A DNA stretch of 64,000 nt from Lachnospiraceae bacterium (GCA_900168235.1 FUZG01000006.1:62001-126000), one strand, 5' to 3'; positions 53,742-62,626 are shown, numbered from the stretch's first letter. The notes: generated from the letters alone by a model not told the origin. A program made the numbers and translations.

Positions 53742-55268
53742 TCATTCGCTTTTTATCCCGTCAAGGAGACGGAGTGAATACTCGTAGGAAAAAAGCGCGT
53801 CGCTGTCGTCGAGCTTTATATTAAAGAGCTGCTTCATTTTGTCAAAGCGGTAGAAGAGCGTTGACTTATGAATGAAGAGGGCAGCGGCGGTAGCAGGAGC
53901 GTTTCTGTTATTTTTTAGGTAAGTCCTGAGCGTAGAAATATAGTTTGTGCCGTTAAGCTCGTCGTGTTTTTTCATGAACTTTATTGATGGGTTCACGGAT
54001 GCAGAAACGAGCGCGGTTTTATTCAGTGTGCTGAGGATGTGTTTCAGGTAATGGTCGTTGTAGTAGATCACAGGTGACTCATTAAAAATATTTAGTCTCT
54101 GGGACAGCAGACCCTGACACTGGGCGTAATATGCGTAACTTTCTGTGAGGCTGTCATAAACGTGACTCACTGTGGCTATCATGTTATTCATGGTGAGGAA
54201 CGTTTTCAGTCTTTTCAGGGTGTTTGGTTCCATGGGTTCCATGGTGTCGGTGGGTATCAGAGTCACGAATCTGCTTCCGAAGATTCCGGTCACGCTGTTT
54301 GTGAAGATACCGGATAACTGCTGGATATAGTGATGATAAGCCATGAGTCTCGCTGTATTTTTTGTAAAACTGCATATTATCATGCAGTAGAAAGCCTTGG
54401 GCTTTACGCCGAGGAGTGACAGCTGTTCTACGGCAAGTGTTTCATCGTAATACCGTTCAAAGAGTTCCTTAAGGAACATATCGTATTTAATGCCGTGAGG
54501 ATTTCTGTAGCTGTCGTCTTTCTGAAGCTGGATCGATACCATCTGAGCCAAAGCGTGGACCAGATCAAGGTCATTTTCCGTATGTGGTCTTTCGCTGCAT
54601 CGTACACAGATATATCCCACAACAGCATGCTTTATCCTGATACTCTCAAAAATCCACTGATACGGATAGTCGTCAAATTTTGCAGCAAAAGGATATACGG
54701 AGTGGTAAATGCGTTCCGTGATCTTTTTCTGTTCCATATCCTCCGTATAACGGGAACGGACAGTCAGACGGTTATTTTTGATCTCAAGATTCTGGCTGTC
54801 ATTAAGCTCGGGAAATGATGAAAGAATACCGTAACTGCTGTCGCAGACCATGATGGGATTATTCAGATATTTGTAGGCTGTTTTCAGAAGAGTTTCAAGA
54901 CCGTAACCATTATGCAGGATACTGAATAGATTCTGCTTCTCCACATCTATCCGTCGATAGGACAGTATCGCGTCTTCACATGTATTGAAAAGATCTATGA
55001 GGTCAATGTCCTCATCTATATAAAAAACGTCTGATAAAGGCGTATCTCCGTGAGCTCCGGTGAACAGCACATCGCCGTATACTTCACACTTTCCGTATTT
55101 TGAAAAGGAAGCCAGATAAAGAACATTTGGCGACAAGTGTTCAATGTTGGCATCGTTATCATTGAAGAAATGTATTCCGTCAGTTGTACGTCTATTCGGG
55201 CGGCTTCCGTGAACTTTTATGCCGTATTTCTTTTCCAAAGAGTCAATAATATCTGATAAATAAGCCAT
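53742..55268 (-). CDS. PucR/CdaR-type transcriptional regulator
   Basis: A 508-residue DNA-binding regulator. The C-terminus carries the PucR helix-turn-helix: TLRTYLKNNRNAPATAAALF, then IHKSTLFYRFDKMKQLF. The N-terminal two-thirds has a GAF-like/ligand-binding layout (NNPIMVCDSSYGILSSFPEL) but no diagnostic PucR N-terminal domain. Such regulators normally control the adjacent divergent catabolic operon in response to its substrate. The ATG at 55268 follows AGGGGAATATAGAGAA; a longer frame would use TTG. A palindrome at 55330-55351 overlaps its likely -35 (TTACTT, then TACAAT), suggesting autoregulation. Confidence 0.85.
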   Translation of the reverse strand: MAYLSDIIDSLEKKYGIKVHGSRPNRRTTDGIHFFNDNDANIEHLSPNVLYLASFSKYGKCEVYGDVLFTGAHGDTPLSDVFYIDEDIDLIDLFNTCEDAILSYRRIDVEKQNLFSILHNGYGLETLLKTAYKYLNNPIMVCDSSYGILSSFPELNDSQNLEIKNNRLTVRSRYTEDMEQKKITERIYHSVYPFAAKFDDYPYQWIFESIRIKHAVVGYICVRCSERPHTENDLDLVHALAQMVSIQLQKDDSYRNPHGIKYDMFLKELFERYYDETLAVEQLSLLGVKPKAFYCMIICSFTKNTARLMAYHHYIQQLSGIFTNSVTGIFGSRFVTLIPTDTMEPMEPNTLKRLKTFLTMNNMIATVSHVYDSLTESYAYYAQCQGLLSQRLNIFNESPVIYYNDHYLKHILSTLNKTALVSASVNPSIKFMKKHDELNGTNYISTLRTYLKNNRNAPATAAALFIHKSTLFYRFDKMKQLFNIKLDDSDALFSYEYSLRLLDGIKSE

Positions 55269-55329
55269 TTCTCTATATTCCCCTAGATATAACAATATGA
55301 ATAATTGTATCAGACATTTGTCGGAAAAG

Positions 55330-55351
55330 TAATGTTAAATTTCTAACATTA
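55330..55351. promoter_or_regulatory. Candidate operator palindrome in the divergent PucR/operon control region
   Basis: TAATGTTA and TAACATTA are perfect inverted arms around a six-base spacer. It lies 62 bases upstream of the regulator ATG, over its likely -35, and ahead of a weak plus-strand promoter (TTGGAT at 55364, ATGATA 17 bases on). Binding by the adjacent regulator is inferred. Confidence 0.45.
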
Positions 55352-55401
55352 TCTGACTGTATGTTGGATGAATATCAATACATCGGATGATAAAGTGGAC
55401 C

Positions 55402-55674
55402 ATGTCAGGGTCAAAAGGTACAAATCCGATTGTGCTTGCACAAAGAGGATTTGGAACTTGGGACCCGCAAAACACGAGCACGTAGCGCTGTTGCGCGGAG
55501 TGCGAGTGTTTTAGAATCGCGAGAGCTGCGAAGCAGCGAAGCGATTCGTGACATTGTCAGGGCAAAAGGTACAAATCCGATTGTGCTTGCACAAAGAGGA
55601 TTTGGAACTTGGGACCCGCAAAACGCGAGAGCTGCGAAGCAGCGAAGCGATTCGTGACATTGTCAGGGCAAAAG
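55402..55674 (+). repeat. Tandem structured repeat (two full units and one partial) in the leader of the reductase-kinase operon
   Basis: Unit 1 is 55403-55554, unit 2 is 55555-55660, and a partial third is 55661-55674. Each starts TGTCAGGG(T)CAAAA and ends TTCGTGACAT, so the ends pair (TGTCA/TGACA). Inside are nested stems: GGGTC with GACCC, AAATCC with GGATTT, TTGTGC with GCACAA, and GCTGC with GCAGC. Unit 2 lacks a 45-base internal segment and one T found in unit 1; otherwise they are nearly identical. A short form lies at 62624-62665. The open frames across this repeat are by-products. Confidence 0.75.
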
Positions 55675-55713
55675 CCCCAAAAGAATTAATGAAAGCTTTA
55701 AAGGAGAAATCAA

Positions 55714-56658
55714 ATGGGAATCAAGGTAATGGGGGTTACTTCCGGAAGAAAGAACAGCAATAGTGAGATCCTTCTGAAAGAAGCGCTGATCGCTTGTGAA
55801 GAAGCAGGTGCAGAAGTAACGATGATCAATCTTCGCGATTATAACATTCTCGACTGCACAGGATGCACATCCTGCACTATCGGAATGTCACAGGGAAAGA
55901 ACACAGGATGCGTTCTTGATGAGAAGGATGATAAGAAAAAGATCATGGATGTACTTCTGAATCAGGACGCTGTTATATATTCCGTTCCGACATATGATCT
56001 GATGCCGTCCGCTAACTATCTGGCATTTGCACAGAGAAGTCTTAGTTATGAAACAGCATTTCTTGAGACTATCGGCGCTATCGAGCATCGAGACAGAGTT
56101 GCAGGACTTATTTCTGTAGGTGGTTCTACACGTGCATGGCAGTCAATGGCATTAGAGGGTATGCAGGCAACAATGTTTACAACAGATATGAAGGTTGTAG
56201 ATATGATCCTCGCAACAAGAGTTCCGGGACCTGCACAGTGCCTGCTCAATGATGAGCTTATCGCACGCGCTCACAAGATGGGTGAGAACATCATGAAAGC
56301 AGTTAAGACACCTGTTGAAGAGAGAAAGTGGCTCGGTGACGAGGATATGGGATGGTGCCCGAACTGTCACTCAAATGCACTTGTTCTCGGTGAGCCTCAG
56401 TGGGACGGTCTTCACTATCCGATCGAGTGTCAGGTATGCGGTGCAGGTGGAAACCTTGAGAAGACAGAGGATGGTAAATGGAAGTTTGTCATTCAGGAAG
56501 ATGGCCTCTTAAAGGACAGAACAACGGTTGAGGGACGCGCAAGACATCTTGAAGAGATCGGACGCACACAGGGCGGATTCTTCGCAAATCCTGAGAACAG
56601 AGAGATCGTAGGAAAGAAGATCCTTAGATACAAGGAAAAGAATTTTAAGGGTATCTGA
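55714..56658 (+). CDS. Iron-sulfur flavoprotein-like NAD(P)H/FMN reductase with C-terminal zinc ribbon
   Basis: Probably an FMN electron-transfer protein feeding the operon's reductase. A flavodoxin-like fold of the NADPH-dependent FMN reductase family (residues 1-190) carries a compact Cys cluster CTGCTSC (C48, C51, C54) plus C66, close to the 4Fe-4S motif of archaeal iron-sulfur flavoprotein but with a longer last gap. The C-terminal third adds a zinc-ribbon-like pair WCPNCHSN and CQVCGAGG, unusual for the family. AAGGAG lies seven bases before the ATG. It is the first gene of the operon; the next begins 17 bases after its stop. Confidence 0.82.
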   Translation: MGIKVMGVTSGRKNSNSEILLKEALIACEEAGAEVTMINLRDYNILDCTGCTSCTIGMSQGKNTGCVLDEKDDKKKIMDVLLNQDAVIYSVPTYDLMPSANYLAFAQRSLSYETAFLETIGAIEHRDRVAGLISVGGSTRAWQSMALEGMQATMFTTDMKVVDMILATRVPGPAQCLLNDELIARAHKMGENIMKAVKTPVEERKWLGDEDMGWCPNCHSNALVLGEPQWDGLHYPIECQVCGAGGNLEKTEDGKWKFVIQEDGLLKDRTTVEGRARHLEEIGRTQGGFFANPENREIVGKKILRYKEKNFKGI

Positions 56659-56675
56659 TAAACGGAGGAAAGAAA

Positions 56676-58169
56676 ATGAAACAGTTAAATGCAGACGTAA
56701 TCGTAGTTGCAGCAGGACTTTCAGGTCTCGCAGCAAGCATCGCAGCCGCTGAGAACGGCGCAAGCGTTATCACATTTGAGAAGTCATCAACAACAGGCGG
56801 AGCAGCAAACATGGGAATGGGACCTCTTGGTGTAGGTTCAAGGATCCAGAGAGAGCACATGATCTCCCTTACACCCGGTGAAGCATTCCGTAAGCATATG
56901 TATTTCACTCATTACAAAGTAGACGCAAGAATGGTAAGAGACTATTACTTCAAGTCCGGTGATACCATCGACTGGCTCATGGACATGGGTGTTGAGTTCG
57001 TAGGTGTTCAGAGAGCATTCAGCGCACCTGAGGCAACACGTGCATATTCCGACGGTGAGTTCACATGGCACGTAGTTAAGCCCGAAGACGGCGGTATGCC
57101 GGGACCCAGATGCGCAACTGCCATGACAAAGAAGATGACAGAGAGAGCAAAGGATCTCGGAGTAGATTTCCAGTTTGAGACTCCTGTAAAGAAGATCATC
57201 ATGGAGGACGGCGCAGCAGTAGGTGTCATCGCTGTTGATAAGAACGGTGAAGAGATTGAAGCACGTGCAAATGCAGTCATCATCTGCACAGGCGGTTTCG
57301 GTGACAACCCGGAAATGATCAAAGAGCAGACAGAGTTTGAGTACGGCAATACTATCTACAACTTCGCGATCCCGGGAATGAAGGGCGAAGGTATCAAGAT
57401 GGCATGGGAAGCAGGAGCAGGCAAAGAGCCCTGCATCATGGAGCTCATGTACCAGCTTCCTGACAACATGAATCACTTCATTCTTGACGGCGCATTCCGT
57501 CAGCCCTGCCTCTGGGTAAACAGAAACGGTCAGAGATTCATGCCTGAGGATCAGATCGCAAATACAACATTCACAGGTAATGCCATCGCAGCTCAGCCGG
57601 GCAAGGTAGCATATGCGATCTTCGACAGCAAGCTCCTTAAGAAGTATAAGAAAAAGGGTCCGGATATCGTTTCACACGTTCATCCTCATGACCTCTTTGA
57701 TCACTTCGATGAGCAGTGGGAGAGAGATCTTGCTGATGGATATGAGCCTATCGCACAGGCTGATACTATCGAGGAACTTGCTGAAAAGGCGGGTATCGAT
57801 GTAGAAGGACTTGTAGCTCAGATCGAAGAGTACAACGAAATGTGTGAAGCAGGATATGATGAGATCTTTGAAAAGGACCGCGCATACATGCAGCCTATCG
57901 AGAAAGCTCCGTTCTATCTCTGCCGTGAAAATGTAGGTGCATACGGTTCACTTGGCGGTGTAAAGATCAACCACAAGACTCAGGTTCTCACACAGGACGC
58001 AAAGGTTATCCCGGGACTTTACTGCGCAGGAACAGACGCATGCAATATCTTCGGAGACAGCTATCCGTTCATCCTGTCCGGAAACACAATGGGCTTCTGC
58101 CTGAACAGCGGACGTATCGCTGGTGAAAATGCTTCTGCCGGTTCAGAAGATTTCGATGATTTCGAGTAA
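56676..58169 (+). CDS. FAD-dependent reductase of the fumarate reductase/ketosteroid dehydrogenase flavoprotein family
   Basis: Likely the catalytic reductase (or dehydrogenase) for an unsaturated organic substrate. At 497 residues without a signal peptide or heme motifs it is a soluble single-domain flavoprotein. FAD-binding landmarks: AAGLSGLAASIAAAENGASV (an Ala replaces the first Gly of GxGxxG), FEKSSTTGGAANMGMG, VIICTGGFGDNPEMI, and the C-terminal PGLYCAGTDACNIFGDSYPF. GAYGSLGGVKINHKTQVL matches the active-site region of the family. Electron donors are probably the flavoprotein before it and the Fe-S proteins after it. GGAGG precedes the ATG. The substrate cannot be read from sequence. 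Confidence 0.85.
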   Translation: MKQLNADVIVVAAGLSGLAASIAAAENGASVITFEKSSTTGGAANMGMGPLGVGSRIQREHMISLTPGEAFRKHMYFTHYKVDARMVRDYYFKSGDTIDWLMDMGVEFVGVQRAFSAPEATRAYSDGEFTWHVVKPEDGGMPGPRCATAMTKKMTERAKDLGVDFQFETPVKKIIMEDGAAVGVIAVDKNGEEIEARANAVIICTGGFGDNPEMIKEQTEFEYGNTIYNFAIPGMKGEGIKMAWEAGAGKEPCIMELMYQLPDNMNHFILDGAFRQPCLWVNRNGQRFMPEDQIANTTFTGNAIAAQPGKVAYAIFDSKLLKKYKKKGPDIVSHVHPHDLFDHFDEQWERDLADGYEPIAQADTIEELAEKAGIDVEGLVAQIEEYNEMCEAGYDEIFEKDRAYMQPIEKAPFYLCRENVGAYGSLGGVKINHKTQVLTQDAKVIPGLYCAGTDACNIFGDSYPFILSGNTMGFCLNSGRIAGENASAGSEDFDDFE

Positions 58170-58188
58170 AAAGAGGTTTTGATACAAA

Positions 58189-60276
58189 ATGAAGATTTTT
58201 ATTGACGGAAAGGAAATAGAAGCTTCAGAGGGCGCGTCAGTTCTTGACGCAGCCCTTGAGGCAGGTGTTTTTATTCCACATTTATGTTCACATCCCGATC
58301 TGGAAGCAAAGGGAGGATGCCGTCTCTGCTCAGTTGAGATCGAGGGAATGGAAGGCGCACATCCTGCCTGCAAGACAGAAGTCACAGAGGGAATGAAGAT
58401 CACCGTAAACGGTCCCGAAGCAGAAAAAGTGCGAAAGACCGCAATGGAACTGATCCTTGCGACTCATCCCGCTGACTGCACAGGCTGTCCTAAGTACGGA
58501 AAGTGCGAGCTCCAGTCCATGTATCAGTATATGGGCGTGAGTCCTGAGAGATGGAGAAAGAAGTCCAGAGCAGTTCCCAACGATGAAAGTAATCCGCTCA
58601 TTTCACACCTTTTCACGAGATGCGTCCGCTGCGGCAGATGTATCCGTGCGTGTCAGGAAATGAGGGGCGTAAAAATACTTGATTACATAAAGACAGGTGC
58701 GGGTATCAGAGCAGGCGTACCTGACGGAAAATCTCTCGCAGAAGCAGGATGCAGATTCTGCGGTGCATGTATCGAAGTTTGTCCTACAGGTTCCATCATG
58801 GATGCATTTAACTTAATGAAGCCTGAGAGAACCTATGAAGAGAATGTGGTTCCTTGCAGAAGCACATGTCCTGCACATATCGATATCCCGGAATACATCA
58901 GAGCCATCAAGGAAGGAAACTTTGATAAAGCGGCAGCTATCATCAGAGAAAAAGTTCCGTTCCCTGAAACTCTTGGATCAGTATGTACAAGAAATTGTGA
59001 GAGTAACTGTAAGAGAGGCGAGCTGAATTCACCTGTTTCCATTTGCAGGCTCAAGAGAGCAGCAGCTACAGTTGAGAGCGGTGCGTGGAAGGAAAGAGTG
59101 AGAAAAGATCCTGCGACAGGTAAAAAAGTTGCAGTGATCGGTGCAGGTCCTTCCGGACTCACAGGTGCTTATTATCTTGCAAAGAAGGGCCATGATGTAA
59201 CTGTTTTTGAGAAAAATGCAAAGGCAGGCGGCCAGTGCAGATACGGAATCCCGGCATACAGACTTCCGGACGAACTTCTTGACAGAGAGATAAGTACGAT
59301 CCTTGAAGCAGGTTTTGAATTAAAAACTTCTGAAGCGGTTGAAGAACCTTCAAAGCTTTTGGATGAAGGCTATGATGCAGTTCTCGTATCCATCGGAACA
59401 CATCAGGGAACAAAGCTTCCAATCGATGGAAATGACCTTGAAGGAGTATATGTAAACGCTGACTTCCTGAAAGCTGCAAGAGAGGGAAATCCTCTTCCTG
59501 TAGGTGAAAAAGTAATGGTGCTTGGCGGCGGAAACGTGGCATATGACTGCGCACGTACTGCGATCAGACAGGGTGCTAAGGAAGTTCATATCGCATGTCT
59601 CGAGAATCTTCAGCAGATGACATCATCAGAGGATGAGAGAAAAGAAGGCGAAGAAGAGGGAGTGATCCTTCACGCAGCTCATTCATTCCTTCGCATCACA
59701 GGAGACACAAAGGCAACAGGTGTAGAACTCCAGAAGGTAAACAAGTTCTATTTTGATGAGAACAGAAAAGCGATCATCGAGCTTGAAGAAGGATCAAATC
59801 AGATAATCGACGTTGATAACGTGATCTTTGCCGTCGGACAGAAGCCGTCAGGCACAGAAAAAATGGGCGTCGAGCTCACACACGGTCCGTATATCGCAGC
59901 AAAGGATCATGCAACAAGCGTTGAGGGAATCTTTGCATCAGGTGACGTTGTGACAGGAACAAGATCTGTTATCGAAGCGATAGCAGGAGGAAGAGAAGCC
60001 GCCATCGCGATCGACAAGTATCTCGGAGGAGACGGTGACATCAGTGAAGTACTGACAGACCGTGAAGCTCCTGAGAAATACATCGGACGTGTGGAAGGCT
60101 TTGCAGGTCTTGAAAGAACAGAGGCTGAGATCATGTCTGCTGATAAGAGAAAGTGCGGATTTGATGCTATCGAGAAGCCGCTCACCTGTGAACAGGCAAA
60201 GTGCGAAGCAGGACGATGCCTGCAGTGTGATCTTAGAACAACCATATCCAAAGTGAAGCTTTGGAACGAGTACTGA
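58189..60276 (+). CDS. NAD(P)H-linked electron-transfer flavoprotein: NuoG-like Fe-S domains fused to a GltD-type module
   Basis: A 695-residue redox hub, cytosolic. Order: 2Fe-2S ferredoxin domain (C33, C44, C47, C61); His-Cys3 4Fe-4S site (H93, C97, C100, C106); two 4Fe-4S sites (CVRCGRCIRAC, CRFCGACIEVCP); then a GltD/NfnB-like module with its own Cys motifs (CRSTCPAHIDIPEYI, CTRNCESNCKRGE), FAD site VAVIGAGPSGLTGAYYLAKK and a second dinucleotide site VMVLGGGNVAYDCARTA, ending with CEAGRCLQCD. The N-terminal part matches NuoG/HydA-type proteins without any hydrogenase or molybdenum domain. It probably takes electrons from NAD(P)H and passes them along Fe-S centres to the FAD reductase. Confidence 0.88.
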   Translation: MKIFIDGKEIEASEGASVLDAALEAGVFIPHLCSHPDLEAKGGCRLCSVEIEGMEGAHPACKTEVTEGMKITVNGPEAEKVRKTAMELILATHPADCTGCPKYGKCELQSMYQYMGVSPERWRKKSRAVPNDESNPLISHLFTRCVRCGRCIRACQEMRGVKILDYIKTGAGIRAGVPDGKSLAEAGCRFCGACIEVCPTGSIMDAFNLMKPERTYEENVVPCRSTCPAHIDIPEYIRAIKEGNFDKAAAIIREKVPFPETLGSVCTRNCESNCKRGELNSPVSICRLKRAAATVESGAWKERVRKDPATGKKVAVIGAGPSGLTGAYYLAKKGHDVTVFEKNAKAGGQCRYGIPAYRLPDELLDREISTILEAGFELKTSEAVEEPSKLLDEGYDAVLVSIGTHQGTKLPIDGNDLEGVYVNADFLKAAREGNPLPVGEKVMVLGGGNVAYDCARTAIRQGAKEVHIACLENLQQMTSSEDERKEGEEEGVILHAAHSFLRITGDTKATGVELQKVNKFYFDENRKAIIELEEGSNQIIDVDNVIFAVGQKPSGTEKMGVELTHGPYIAAKDHATSVEGIFASGDVVTGTRSVIEAIAGGREAAIAIDKYLGGDGDISEVLTDREAPEKYIGRVEGFAGLERTEAEIMSADKRKCGFDAIEKPLTCEQAKCEAGRCLQCDLRTTISKVKLWNEY

Positions 60277-60290
60277 TGAGGAGGAATTAA

Positions 60291-60863
60291 ATGAACAGCA
60301 CAGAGAAGATCAAAGGATTAAAAGAAGATCAGTGCGTAGTTGATGTCCTTCTCAAAGAAGTCGAGAACCATCCCTGCAAAGACTGCGGGAAATGCGTTTT
60401 TGGATATGAAGGAATCACACAGCTTGAAATGATCCTTAAAGATATTACTGAAAAGAAAGGGCGCAGCGCAGATAAAGATCTCTTAAATGACCTCTGTCAC
60501 ATGATGAAGACACAGTCACTCTGTGAAGACGGTGAAGAGATCGCTGATGCGGTAAAAGAGGCTCTTAACACATATGGGGAAATTTTTGACGAGCATATTT
60601 CTAAAAAGGGATGCCGCGCCGGAGTCTGCAAGAAGTTCATGACCTATCACATCCTTGCCAGCAAGTGCGTTGGATGCGGTGAGTGTATGGATGTCTGCGA
60701 AGACGATGCGATCCTTGGAAAGATAAAATTTGTACATGTCATCGATCTTTCCGAGTGTACTCTCTGCGGTAAGTGCATGAATGCCTGTGATGAAGACGCG
60801 ATCGTCATGGCAGGTGCAAAGAAGCCGAAGTGCCCCACAAAACCTATTCCGTGCAAACGATAA
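60291..60863 (+). CDS. NuoF C-terminal-like Fe-S domain fused to a 2x[4Fe-4S] ferredoxin
   Basis: A 190-residue electron carrier. The first half is only the tail domain of NuoF/HydB: PCKDCGKCVFGYEGITQLEM (C29, C32, C35) with TQSLCEDG (C78), the fourth ligand, but with no FMN- or NADH-binding domain. The second half is a ferredoxin with CVGCGECMDVC and CTLCGKCMNAC. It likely docks on the preceding Fe-S flavoprotein, completing a wire. GAGGAGG precedes the ATG; it lies 14 bases behind its partner gene. Confidence 0.85.
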   Translation: MNSTEKIKGLKEDQCVVDVLLKEVENHPCKDCGKCVFGYEGITQLEMILKDITEKKGRSADKDLLNDLCHMMKTQSLCEDGEEIADAVKEALNTYGEIFDEHISKKGCRAGVCKKFMTYHILASKCVGCGECMDVCEDDAILGKIKFVHVIDLSECTLCGKCMNACDEDAIVMAGAKKPKCPTKPIPCKR

Positions 60864-60877
60864 AAATGAGGTAAACT

Positions 60878-62185
60878 ATGAAAACTTTTGGAAAATATTC
60901 AAGAAGTGTATCTATCATCGGTGTTGGATGCACACCCTTTATGTATACGGTTGATAAAGAGGAAACAAACGGACTTACTGAAGGAGAACTCTTTGGTTAT
61001 GCGGCTCTGAAAGCAATGGAAGACGCAGGCGTAAATCCGCAGGACGTTGATTTCTATTTCCATGGATGTGCGAGCCCGCTCAACGGTTCAAACTACCTCA
61101 CACCGAATGTACAGATCGCAAACTGGTTCGGTATGAAGGGAAAGGGTTCTATTCACCATTCCGAGGCATGTTGTACAGGATATCTCGCTATAGAGCAGGC
61201 TGTAAATGCAGTAGCTTCCGGAAAATATGACTGCGTACTTACAGGCGCTGTTGAGTTTGGTGACAGCACACCGAGCCCGGCAGACAATGTAGAGTCACCG
61301 AAGCACCCGTATAAGCGTGACAAGATGACTATGGAGAAGTTCCTTAAAACAACTTCATGGTTATACGATCGCACATATACCAGAAGCCTTATGGCAGGTC
61401 AGGAACTTATCTATGATGACGCTGCTGAGTGGTATGTGAGGACCAGAGGTATTTCCGATGAGGATATGAACCGCACACTTAATGCTATGTGTGTAAATAA
61501 CAGGAGAAATGCATCTGTAAACCCTCTTGCTATCGAGAGAAAGACTTACGAGGAACTGGCAGAGGAAGCAGGAATGACTCTTGATGAGTACATGAACTCT
61601 CCATACAACCCGAAGATGGGTGATTTCCTCCGTGCAGGCGGTTTGGAGCTTAAGTGCGACGGTGCTGCAGCATGTATCGTATGCGCTACAGAAAAGATCC
61701 CTGAGATCGCAAAGAATCTGAAGCACAAGCCTATCGAGGTTGTTGGTATCGGAAGCGCAGCATGCGAAGCAACTACACCTCACTTTGAAGTAAGAGCTAC
61801 AGAGGAAGCAGTTCGTCAGGTTTACGAGTCAACAGGTCTCTCAGGAGATGATCTGGATCTCTTCTTTGCTAATGACTTTATCATCACATCCCATCTGGTA
61901 TCTGCTGAGATCGCAGGATATCTGCCCTATGGCGAAGGATGGAAATACATCTGCGACGGACGTACAGCATGGGACGGCGATAAGCCCATCAACTCCAACG
62001 GCGGAAGAACTTCCTTCGGACATGCACATGCTGCATCAGGTCTTGCTGATATGTATGAAGCGTGTAAGCAGATGTGGAATGAGTGCGGCGACCGTCAGGT
62101 AAAGAAACTGCCGAAGACAACAATGCTCCGTGGTTACGGCGGTGCACAGAATGTCGCAGCTATCATCATCAGGACTATGGACTAA
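60878..62185 (+). CDS. Thiolase-fold enzyme of the SCP2/lipid-transfer type, partner of DUF35
   Basis: Makes or breaks a carbon-carbon bond next to a thioester. The 435 residues contain the nucleophile region HHSEACCTGYLAIEQAVNAV (C98 or C99), VLTGAVEFGD, the C-terminal NGGRTSFGHAHAASGLADMY (catalytic His) and GYGGAQNVAAIIIR. Enzymes of this group work with a DUF35 zinc-ribbon/OB-fold partner, which is the next gene. Known pairs include archaeal acetoacetyl-CoA thiolase/HMG-CoA synthase, the actinobacterial steroid retro-aldolase Ltp2-ChsH2 and the phloroglucinol acyltransferase PhlCB; which chemistry applies here is not evident. GAGGT precedes the ATG. Confidence 0.85.
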   Translation: MKTFGKYSRSVSIIGVGCTPFMYTVDKEETNGLTEGELFGYAALKAMEDAGVNPQDVDFYFHGCASPLNGSNYLTPNVQIANWFGMKGKGSIHHSEACCTGYLAIEQAVNAVASGKYDCVLTGAVEFGDSTPSPADNVESPKHPYKRDKMTMEKFLKTTSWLYDRTYTRSLMAGQELIYDDAAEWYVRTRGISDEDMNRTLNAMCVNNRRNASVNPLAIERKTYEELAEEAGMTLDEYMNSPYNPKMGDFLRAGGLELKCDGAAACIVCATEKIPEIAKNLKHKPIEVVGIGSAACEATTPHFEVRATEEAVRQVYESTGLSGDDLDLFFANDFIITSHLVSAEIAGYLPYGEGWKYICDGRTAWDGDKPINSNGGRTSFGHAHAASGLADMYEACKQMWNECGDRQVKKLPKTTMLRGYGGAQNVAAIIIRTMD

Positions 62186-62203
62186 CAGGGAGGCGTGATA
62201 ACC

Positions 62204-62626
62204 ATGGCAATAAAGTTGGAAAAGATCGTTGAGAAATTTTATTTATCCCTGGAAGAGGGAAAGATCATGGGACGCAAGTGCCCGAAGTGCGGACATGTGG
62301 AGTTTCCGCCTGTATATGCATGCAACGAGTGCGGAAACTACGAGACTGAGTGGGTTGAACTGAGCGGAAAGGCAAAGCTTCACTCCATCGTTCTCCCGGC
62401 AGCACTTTCTTCAAAGCCTGAGTACAAAAAAATGGGCAAGTTCGCTTACGGCGAAGTGGAGATCGAAGAGGGCACAAGACTCAATGCAGTTGTACGCGGC
62501 ATTAGCAAGAAGAACAGAAAAGAGCTTGCTGAGAAGCTTCCGCTTAACATCCACGCATCTATCATCGACCGTGACGGCGGATTTAAGACAGTGATCTTTG
62601 ATCTGGATGATGAGTACCTCAACTGA
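62204..62626 (+). CDS. DUF35 zinc-ribbon/OB-fold partner of the thiolase-like enzyme
   Basis: 140 residues: rubredoxin-like zinc ribbon C26, C29, C40, C43 (KCPKCG / CNECGN), then an OB-fold with AALSSKPEYKKMGKFAYGEV. DUF35 proteins bind the CoA or acyl-thioester end of the substrate for their thiolase partner. I chose the ATG at 62204, ten bases after GGGAGG; the GTG at 62195 sits one base from it. Its stop codon is part of the repeat hairpin at 62624-62665. Confidence 0.85.
   Translation: MAIKLEKIVEKFYLSLEEGKIMGRKCPKCGHVEFPPVYACNECGNYETEWVELSGKAKLHSIVLPAALSSKPEYKKMGKFAYGEVEIEEGTRLNAVVRGISKKNRKELAEKLPLNIHASIIDRDGGFKTVIFDLDDEYLN

Noticed and set aside
55430-55657. Open frames running through the structured repeat before the redox operon
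   Set aside because: The frames repeat the same peptide (LCLHKEDLELGTRKTR-like) because the DNA is a tandem structured repeat; no ribosome binding site fits.
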